In this document: positions 55,331 through 61,045 of the stretch, in pieces
Layout of the letters: every line of letters begins with the position of its first letter
Position numbering within the stretch: the first letter of the stretch is position 1
NCBI RefSeq assembly: GCF_946481155.1
Contig: NZ_CAMLMK010000003.1
Location: 13,761 to 77,760, forward strand
Direction of reading: 5' to 3'
DNA from: an uncultured Flavobacterium sp.
GTDB lineage: Bacteria; Bacteroidota; Bacteroidia; Flavobacteriales; Flavobacteriaceae
Length of the DNA: 64,000 nucleotides
Position numbers and translations under genes: made by a program
The notes under the pieces: model-generated
Seen by the model: only the letters and a program-made list of their open reading frames with translations
Databases searched by the model: none
What the model was told of the DNA's origin: nothing

Positions 55331-56203
55331 TTATGCTGAAATCGTTGCCGCTTCTCTGCTGATTTTGTTCACTAATCCAACCAGTACTTTGCCGGGTCCG
55401 ACTTCCGTAAACGAAGTAGCACCATCGGCAATCATCTGTTGTACGGATTGCGTCCATTTTACAGGAGCCGTTAATTGGATAATCAGGTTTTTCTTGATTT
55501 CCGCAGGATCAGATACTGCTGTAGCGGTAACATTCTGATAAACAGGACAGATAGGAGCAGAGAATTCAGTGGCTTCAATTGCTGCTGCCAATTCCTCGCG
55601 CGCCGGTTCCATCATTGGAGAGTGGAAAGCACCACCAACCGGTAAGATTAAAGCGCGTTTTGCACCTGCTGCTTTCATTTTTTCACAAGCTTCTTCTACC
55701 GCTTTCAATTCTCCCGAAATTACTAATTGTCCCGGGCAGTTGTAATTTGCAGCAACTACTACACCGTCGATTGAAGCACAGATGTCTTCCACAATTTTAT
55801 CGTCTAAGTTTAAAACCGCCGCCATAGTTGAAGGCGTAATCTCGCAGGCTTTCTGCATTGCGATAGCGCGTTGTGATACTAATTTCAAGCCGTCTTCAAA
55901 AGACAAGGCGCCATTAGCCACTAAAGCGGAAAACTCCCCAAGTGAATGACCTGCTACCATTTCCGGTTGGAAATCTTCCAGGGTTTTGGCTAAGATAACC
56001 GAATGTAAGAATACTGCCGGTTGTGTTACTTTAGTTTCTTTTAATTGTTCTGCAGTACCTTCAAACATGATGTCGGTGATACGGAACCCTAATATTTCAT
56101 TGGCTTTTTCAAATAATTCTTTTGCAACAGCCGAATTTTCATATAAATCCTTACCCATTCCGGTAAACTGAGCGCCCTGACCGGGAAATACATATGCCTT
56201 CAT
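55331..56203 (-). CDS. fabD: Malonyl-CoA:ACP transacylase
   Basis: I start at ATG 56203 (MKAYVFPGQGAQFTGMG, 290 residues); the upstream extension does not fit the family. The enzyme loads malonate onto acyl carrier protein for fatty acid synthesis. The nucleophile is in GHSLGEFSALVA (Ser at about residue 90), the oxyanion/catalytic His in GGAFHSPMM, and the first motif is PGQGAQ. No other fab genes are adjacent. Confidence 0.95.
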   Translation of the reverse strand: MKAYVFPGQGAQFTGMGKDLYENSAVAKELFEKANEILGFRITDIMFEGTAEQLKETKVTQPAVFLHSVILAKTLEDFQPEMVAGHSLGEFSALVANGALSFEDGLKLVSQRAIAMQKACEITPSTMAAVLNLDDKIVEDICASIDGVVVAANYNCPGQLVISGELKAVEEACEKMKAAGAKRALILPVGGAFHSPMMEPAREELAAAIEATEFSAPICPVYQNVTATAVSDPAEIKKNLIIQLTAPVKWTQSVQQMIADGATSFTEVGPGKVLVGLVNKISREAATISA

Positions 56204-56229
56204 TCTCAATTGTTTTAGTTTGAACTGCA

Positions 56230-56456
56230 AAAATACTATTTTTTTTAGGAGCGCCAACTTTTGGGTTTTTTTGGAGGCGTCTTTCCCGCTTTCCCTTCAA
56301 TCTGTCATTGCGAGTTTGCGAGGCAATCTCACAAAGCCAGGATTTATGTCCACTCGGGGCTGGGAGGAAATGTCTTTTGTTTCGGTAAAAGAAAAACCCC
56401 GCCCATCATTACAATGCACAGGGTTCAACCATCAACCAAAAAATCTATTATTATGA
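56230..56456. repeat. Repeat-like, GC-richer spacer with a REP-type palindrome
   Basis: The 227-base spacer between fabD and yceI has base composition unlike its AT-rich neighbours, with runs such as GGCGTCTTTCCCGC and CACTCGGGGCTGGGAGG. At 56305-56330 it holds TCATTGCGAG...GAGGCAATCTC, a palindromic unit (ATTGC 56307-56311 with GCAAT 56323-56327) of a type I recall as interspersed in Bacteroidota genomes. Two short frames that cross it have no signal or domain. I read it as a degenerate interspersed repeat; only a genome search can confirm copy number. Confidence 0.5.
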
Positions 56457-56457
56457 A

Positions 56458-56988
56458 TTATTGTTTTATAAGCTGTAATTCGATGTCTAATTTTACGTCT
56501 TCGCTTACTAATACTCCCCCGGTTTCGAGGGCCGAGTTCCAGTTCAGTCCCCAGTCTTTTCGGTTTATTTTTCCTGAAATGTTAATGCCTGCTTTGGTAT
56601 TTCCCCAGGGATCTTTCATCAAGCCACTGAATTCTGCGGGTAATTTTACAAATTTGGTCACGCCTCTGATGGTAAGATCACCGGCCATTTCGTAATCATC
56701 ATCATCAATTTTGGTAAAAGAAGAAGATTTGAAGGACATCTTAGGATGATTTTCCGCATCGAAGAAATCGGCGCTTTTTAAATGGGTGTCCCTATCGGCA
56801 TTTCGCGTGTCGATAGAATTGATATCAGCTGCGAATTCAAAAGTTGCCTTGCTGAGATCGTCGTCTTCAGTAATAATTGTTGCGTCGTATTTTTCAAACT
56901 TTCCGGAAACGTTCGTAAACATCATGTGTTTTACTTTGAAACCTATTGCGGAGTGTGTTGGGTCAATAGCCCATTTTGTTGTTGCCAT
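56458..56988 (-). CDS. YceI family protein
   Basis: The 176-residue protein has no signal peptide and begins TKWAIDPTHSAIGFKVKHMM, the standard YceI start. NADRDTHLKSADFFDAENHP and LTIRGVTKFVKLPAEFSGLM are the family signatures. YceI proteins are lipocalin-like barrels that bind isoprenoid or other hydrophobic ligands. It lies downstream of the pirin gene on the same strand, but has its own promoter-like unit with the same operator as the pirin gene, so I infer co-regulation rather than one transcript. Confidence 0.93.
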   Translation of the reverse strand: MATTKWAIDPTHSAIGFKVKHMMFTNVSGKFEKYDATIITEDDDLSKATFEFAADINSIDTRNADRDTHLKSADFFDAENHPKMSFKSSSFTKIDDDDYEMAGDLTIRGVTKFVKLPAEFSGLMKDPWGNTKAGINISGKINRKDWGLNWNSALETGGVLVSEDVKLDIELQLIKQ

Positions 56989-57028
56989 AATTTTATTTTT
57001 TTAAATTTTTATATCCATTTTGATGAAG

Positions 57029-57077
57029 CAAAGGTGCTTTCCTTGTGATCTTCAGTTACTTAACCTAGATTAAGAAA
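57029..57077 (-). promoter_or_regulatory. Candidate operator and -7 element of yceI
   Basis: On the minus strand a -7-like box CACCTTTG (57036-57029) is preceded, after exactly 22 bases, by the palindromic core CTTAACCTAGATTAAG (57059-57074 on the plus strand). The core sits in a 20-base stretch (57058-57077) that is repeated without change before the pirin gene. The spacing puts the palindrome centre near -42, as for class II Crp/Fnr activator sites. Confidence 0.55.
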
Positions 57078-57085
57078 TGATTTTT

Positions 57086-57122
57086 TGAGTTGCAAAGTCG
57101 CTGAGTACCTGAGTTGCAAAGT
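57086..57122. repeat. Short direct repeat between yceI and pirin
   Basis: TGAGTTGCAAAGT occurs at 57086-57098 and 57110-57122, a 24-base period, with a partial CTGAGT between them. It lies just past the pirin stop codon. It may be a slippage product, and no function is evident. Confidence 0.6.
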
Positions 57123-57124
57123 TT

Positions 57125-57982
57125 TTAAAGAGCCATTGGCACTTCCATCAGCAGGAATTCTGCTTCTGAATTTGCTTTGATTGAAACTTTGTCAGTATTC
57201 CAGATTCCGAAACCGTCCCGGGTATTCAATTCCTGCCCATTCACGGTAATGTCGCCGTTAAGTACGAATACATACAAACCGTTTCCTTCTTTTTTGAAGT
57301 TGTAGTCCGTTGCGAAATCTTTATCGAATTTTCCCATATGAAACCACGCATCCTGATGGATCCAAACGCCCGCATCATCAGGATTCGGGGATAAAATTTG
57401 CTGTAATTTGTTGTGACGTTCCTCTTTTTGTAATGTAATCTGATCATATCTAGGAGTGACATCTCTTTTGTTCGGATAAATCCAAATCTGAAGAAATTTA
57501 ACCTGCTCATCGGCATTTTTATTGTACTCGCTGTGACGGATTCCCGTTCCGGCACTCATGATTTGGATGTCGCCATTTCGGATCACGGTTTTATTTCCCA
57601 TGCTGTCCTGATGTTCTAAATCACCTTCAAGGGGAATACTTACGATTTCCATATTGTCATGCGGATGCGTTCCAAAGCCCATTCCACCGGAAACGGTATC
57701 ATCATTCAATACGCGGAGCACGCCAAAATTCATGCGTTCCGGGTTGTGATAATTGGCAAAACTGAAGGTGTGAAAACTCTGCAGCCAACCATGGTTTGCA
57801 TTTCCTCGGGTATTGGCTTTGTGTAAAATAACATTTTCCATAATCTTTGAATTTGTGTTTTGAATGTGATTGAATCCGATAGCTTCTTCTTTCTTTTCAG
57901 AAATATTTTTGGCTAAAGCGGTTCCTGTAATTATGGCTCCGCTGCCTAGTATAGTTTTTCGGATAAAATCTTTTCGGTTCAT
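57125..57982 (-). CDS. Pirin family protein with an N-terminal export-like leader
   Basis: The 285-residue protein is a bicupin. The iron ligands of pirins are visible in GFGTHPHDNMEIVS (two His) and GTGIRHSEYN (His and Glu). Cytoplasmic pirins usually start near residue 48 here (MENVILHKANTRGNANHGW). This gene has 47 extra residues, MNRKDFIRKTILGSG then a hydrophobic stretch AIITGTALAKNIS, similar to Tat-type leaders (RK in place of RR). The promoter-like TAACTTTG lies 20 bases before ATG 57982, which supports the long start. It may be an exported dioxygenase (quercetinase-like) or redox sensor. Confidence 0.88.
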   Translation of the reverse strand: MNRKDFIRKTILGSGAIITGTALAKNISEKKEEAIGFNHIQNTNSKIMENVILHKANTRGNANHGWLQSFHTFSFANYHNPERMNFGVLRVLNDDTVSGGMGFGTHPHDNMEIVSIPLEGDLEHQDSMGNKTVIRNGDIQIMSAGTGIRHSEYNKNADEQVKFLQIWIYPNKRDVTPRYDQITLQKEERHNKLQQILSPNPDDAGVWIHQDAWFHMGKFDKDFATDYNFKKEGNGLYVFVLNGDITVNGQELNTRDGFGIWNTDKVSIKANSEAEFLLMEVPMAL

Positions 57983-58001
57983 AACGTTGATTTTGATAAG
58001 A

Positions 58002-58050
58002 CAAAGTTACGTTGGTGCCATAGCAGAAACACTTAACCTAGATTAAGAAA
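58002..58050 (-). promoter_or_regulatory. Candidate operator and -7 element of the pirin gene
   Basis: On the minus strand TAACTTTG (58009-58002) is a perfect TAnnTTTG box. Exactly 22 bases upstream stands CTTAACCTAGATTAAG (58032-58047), identical to the yceI site, with the 20-base identity covering 58031-58050. No TTG is present at the -33 position, which the palindrome occupies, so the promoter probably needs an activator. Confidence 0.6.
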
Positions 58051-58060
58051 GGTTAGTTTG

Positions 58061-58100
58061 CAGTCGCAGTTTTCAGTCTACAGTCTCAGTTTACAGTTTC
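58061..58100. repeat. Degenerate CAGT-type tandem repeat
   Basis: The stretch holds five CAGT units spaced 6-9 bases apart (CAGTCGCAGT, TTTCAGTCTA, CAGTCTCAGT, TTACAGTTTC). It lies upstream of the pirin operator in a non-coding gap, and no coding or hairpin function is seen. Confidence 0.6.
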
Positions 58101-58158
58101 AATGAATGGGTGTCTATAAATGGTACCGACCTAAATGCTTTCGGTACTGAGCTAAAAA

Positions 58159-58185
58159 CTAACTCCTGGATTAAGAAGTGATTTT
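58159..58185. promoter_or_regulatory. Degenerate third copy of the yceI/pirin operator-like sequence
   Basis: CTAACTCCTGGATTAAG (58159-58175), followed by AAGTGATTTT, matches the yceI copy and its flank (GATTAAGAAATGATTTT) in all but one base over the right half, while the left half is degraded. It lies 31-57 bases past the response-regulator stop codon, so it does not precede a start codon at close range. Confidence 0.35.
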
Positions 58186-58215
58186 AATTGTGTTTGGAGT
58201 AGTTGTGCGAAGGTT

Positions 58216-58839
58216 TTATTTTGAGCTAATATTTTGAATTGCCCATTTTAAAAGCCCATTTTTTTCTTTGGGTATGCCTAGTTTTTCAATGCAGTTGCTT
58301 CGGTGTCCTTCTACGGTTTTTTCGGATAAAAACAACATTTCCGCAATTTGTTTGCTGGTTTTATGTTGTGCAATAAGTTCGACAATTTTTCTTTCGGATA
58401 CCGTTAATTTTGCCAATTGATTATTGCAGTTTGTCACATCGGAAATTAGATCATCTTCTAAAAATTCACTCACATATTTATTGCCTTTTGCCACTTCAAT
58501 TAAACATTTTTCCAATTCGGTTTGGGCATGTTCTTTTAGGATATAACCGAAAATCCCGTATTCCTTTGCTTTTTTGTAAATGGTCATTTCTTTATGCATG
58601 GTAAGTAAAACAACCTTGGTTTTCAGTTTGTTTTCCTGCACTTTTTTTGCCACATCAAGTCCGTCCAATCCGGGCATATTAATATCTAAAATGGCAATAT
58701 CCGGTTGATGCAGCGTAATTAAATTTAGTGCCGAAATTCCATTAGAACAGGTGTCGGTTATTTTATGTCCATAAGATTCTACAAAACTTTTTGTGCCTTG
58801 TAAAGTAAATGGATGATCGTCTGCAATTAATATTTTCAT
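58216..58839 (-). CDS. NarL/LuxR-type response regulator
   Basis: The 207-residue regulator has a receiver domain (phospho-acceptor Asp in DIAILDINMPGLDG, about residue 53; Lys in FGYILKEHA). Its C-terminal LuxR helix-turn-helix is LTVSERKIVELIAQHKTSKQ then IAEMLFLSEKTVEGHRSN. It is encoded 83 bases after the histidine kinase gene on the same strand and is its likely partner. It binds DNA as a dimer when phosphorylated. Candidate targets include the divergent secreted-protein gene. Confidence 0.93.
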   Translation of the reverse strand: MKILIADDHPFTLQGTKSFVESYGHKITDTCSNGISALNLITLHQPDIAILDINMPGLDGLDVAKKVQENKLKTKVVLLTMHKEMTIYKKAKEYGIFGYILKEHAQTELEKCLIEVAKGNKYVSEFLEDDLISDVTNCNNQLAKLTVSERKIVELIAQHKTSKQIAEMLFLSEKTVEGHRSNCIEKLGIPKEKNGLLKWAIQNISSK

Positions 58840-58922
58840 ACGTAGATGTTATTTGTTTTTTAAAGGAATATGGTATCGCCATTCTTCATTAGTGTTTATG
58901 ATTTGGAATCACGGCGATTTCA

Positions 58923-60911
58923 TTATTTTTTAATTTCAATGGTAATAACAGTTCCGTTTTTATCCGATACAATTTTTGCTTCGCCGCCGATTGCCCTGCT
59001 CCTTTCGATGATATTGTGCAATCCAAAAGCATTTTTCCCGTTTAATGTTTCAGTCACATTAAATCCTTTACCATTGTCTTTTATTTCTACGAAAAGACTG
59101 TTATTGTTTTCAGAAATGGTAATTTTTGCAGCTACAGCATTGGCATATTTAATAATATTTGATAATGCTTCCTGTATGATACGGTACAGCTGTAATTCGT
59201 CTGCGGTTGATAGCGATTCACTATACTCAAGCTCAGCGGTTACCATAAAATCATTAATAGATTGTGTCCTTTCAACCAATTGTTCGATACTGGACTTTAA
59301 TCCTATTTTATCAAACATTATAGGATGCAGGTTTCTGCTGATAATGCGGATATCATTTATTATGGAATCGATTTTAGTATTAGTTACCTCATTTTTCTCT
59401 TCAAACGAATTTTTCAGACTTAGTAATTCGTGACTCACACTATCATGTAAATCGCTCGCAATACGCTTTCGTTCTTCTTCGGTTTTTTCTAATAACTGTT
59501 TGGTATATAATTGAGCGTTTTGTTTTTCCAGTTTTAATTTTTTCTGTTTTTGTCTGGTAATATAAACTGCAGCTGTTAGAAACAGTCCTAAAAATAATGA
59601 GGCTAAAAGCGCTATTGTCGTATTTTTATTTAAAATAGTTGTTTTCTGAATGGCAATTTCCTGTTCTTTTTTTTCAGTTTGGTAAATTGTTTCCAACTCA
59701 GCTATTTTTTCTCTTGTAGCAATGTTTCCTATACTATCTGCAATAATTTGCTTTTGAGCTTCATAGTGTAAAGCATTTTTAAAGTCGTTGTTTTGAATAG
59801 CATTGTTTTGTAATACGCCATAAAACATAGTGACTTTTTCATATTGCTGATTGTTTATTAAAGTAGGTAATGCTTTTTTTATGTCGTCAAAATTGGAATA
59901 ATCAGGATTGTTTTTTATTTCGTATTGTGCCAGTGTTACTTTGTATTCCTGAGTTAAATCATCCGAATCTATTTCTTCAACGATTGGTTTTACGTCGTCC
60001 AGTATTTTTTTAGCTTCTGTTAATTTGTTCTCCTGTATCAGATTCTCAGCTTTGAAATCATACAGTTTAATTTTTAAAATTTTACTGTCATCTTTACTGT
60101 CTGTAAAAGCCTGATATGTGGAATCAATCAGTGCAGCTTTTCGGGAATCTTTCATAAAATCATAGATCGAAATTTTATTTATCAAACCTATATAAACATT
60201 ATAAGTGTTGTCGATACTTTTGTATGCTTTTATGGCTTTATCAGCGTTTTGGATGGCTCTTTTTTTATCTCCGATTGCAGTATAAATGTTGGCATAGTTT
60301 GAATACACAAAAGCTAAACCTTTAGGGTTGTCTATTTTACTAAAATATTCAAAAGATTTCTGATTGGAAGCTAAACTCAAATTTTGCTTACCCATAATAT
60401 AATAGATATAGGATAAATCATAATACGCTCTGGCTGTATTATAACAACTATTGTAGTCATTAGGTTCTAATAGAGTGATATTTTTAAAATGCTCACACGC
60501 TTTTTTTAAATTGTACTTGTCGAAATAATAATTGGCTAAATAAGCATCTACAAAAGTGGTTTTTAGCGCAGGGACTTCTTCTCTGTATTTAGCGTCAAAT
60601 TCTTTGATTGTAGCCATAAAGGGGGCATTAAAATCGTAAGAATCGGCTAGGTATACGCACGCAATATCTAAAACTTCAGCAGCCTGTAAATAATTTTCTT
60701 CTTCTATTTTTTGGTTATAATATTTGTGTAGAACCGATAAATAATTTTTGCTTTTTTTGTAATTTTCTACTTTATGTAACCACGCTTTAGTAGCATCTTC
60801 TTTAACAGGTTTTTCTTTTTTATAAATAACTTCATTTTCTTTTTTATCGCCACAGCCCAGAAAGATGATTAAAGTTATAATTGATATAATCCGTGAAAAT
60901 AGTTTTATCAT
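58923..60911 (-). CDS. TPR-containing, lipoprotein-like sensor histidine kinase
   Basis: The 662-residue protein has a lipobox-type N-terminus (LIIFLGCGDKKEN), about 390 residues of TPR-like helical repeats (YYDLSYIYYIMGKQNLSLAS, GLAFVYSNYANIYTAIGD), one membrane helix (TIALLASLFLGLFLTAAVYI) and a HisKA_3/HATPase kinase. The H-box reads ASDLHDSVSHELLSLKNSF; N and G boxes are LYRIIQEALSNIIKYANA and VEIKDNGKGF. The sensor part should be periplasmic, with the kinase in the cytoplasm. It is the typical Bacteroidota partner of LuxR-type regulators. A TACTTTTG box for it lies at 60935-60928. Confidence 0.9.
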   Translation of the reverse strand: MIKLFSRIISIITLIIFLGCGDKKENEVIYKKEKPVKEDATKAWLHKVENYKKSKNYLSVLHKYYNQKIEEENYLQAAEVLDIACVYLADSYDFNAPFMATIKEFDAKYREEVPALKTTFVDAYLANYYFDKYNLKKACEHFKNITLLEPNDYNSCYNTARAYYDLSYIYYIMGKQNLSLASNQKSFEYFSKIDNPKGLAFVYSNYANIYTAIGDKKRAIQNADKAIKAYKSIDNTYNVYIGLINKISIYDFMKDSRKAALIDSTYQAFTDSKDDSKILKIKLYDFKAENLIQENKLTEAKKILDDVKPIVEEIDSDDLTQEYKVTLAQYEIKNNPDYSNFDDIKKALPTLINNQQYEKVTMFYGVLQNNAIQNNDFKNALHYEAQKQIIADSIGNIATREKIAELETIYQTEKKEQEIAIQKTTILNKNTTIALLASLFLGLFLTAAVYITRQKQKKLKLEKQNAQLYTKQLLEKTEEERKRIASDLHDSVSHELLSLKNSFEEKNEVTNTKIDSIINDIRIISRNLHPIMFDKIGLKSSIEQLVERTQSINDFMVTAELEYSESLSTADELQLYRIIQEALSNIIKYANAVAAKITISENNNSLFVEIKDNGKGFNVTETLNGKNAFGLHNIIERSRAIGGEAKIVSDKNGTVITIEIKK

Positions 60912-60973
60912 TTCAAATAATTTTCAACAAAAGTATTTAATTAAATCTCATAAAAAAGGGTGCAGTAAAAATC

Positions 60974-60987
60974 AGGGGTTACCCCCT
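60974..60987. promoter_or_regulatory. GGGGT-T-ACCCC palindrome in the divergent control region
   Basis: AGGGGTTACCCCCT contains an 11-base inverted repeat (GGGGT and ACCCC around one T). It sits in the 134-base gap between the histidine kinase gene and the divergent T9SS cargo gene, 58 bases before the latter's ATG. Its G/C runs stand out in an AT-rich gap, so a regulator site is plausible; the adjacent LuxR-type regulator is one candidate. Confidence 0.45.
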
Positions 60988-61045
60988 ATATGATTTCGAT
61001 TTTTGATGTAGGACATTTGTAGCGAATTCAATACAAAAAATAATT

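Noticed and set aside
56220..56695. Two overlapping plus-strand frames between fabD and yceI
   Set aside because: They run across the repeat-like spacer and antisense to yceI, with no signal peptide, domain or promoter. The composition of the spacer keeps the frames open by chance.
57086..58100. Short repeats between yceI, pirin and the response regulator as a CRISPR array
   Set aside because: The units are short, degenerate and irregularly spaced with no unique spacers or cas genes.
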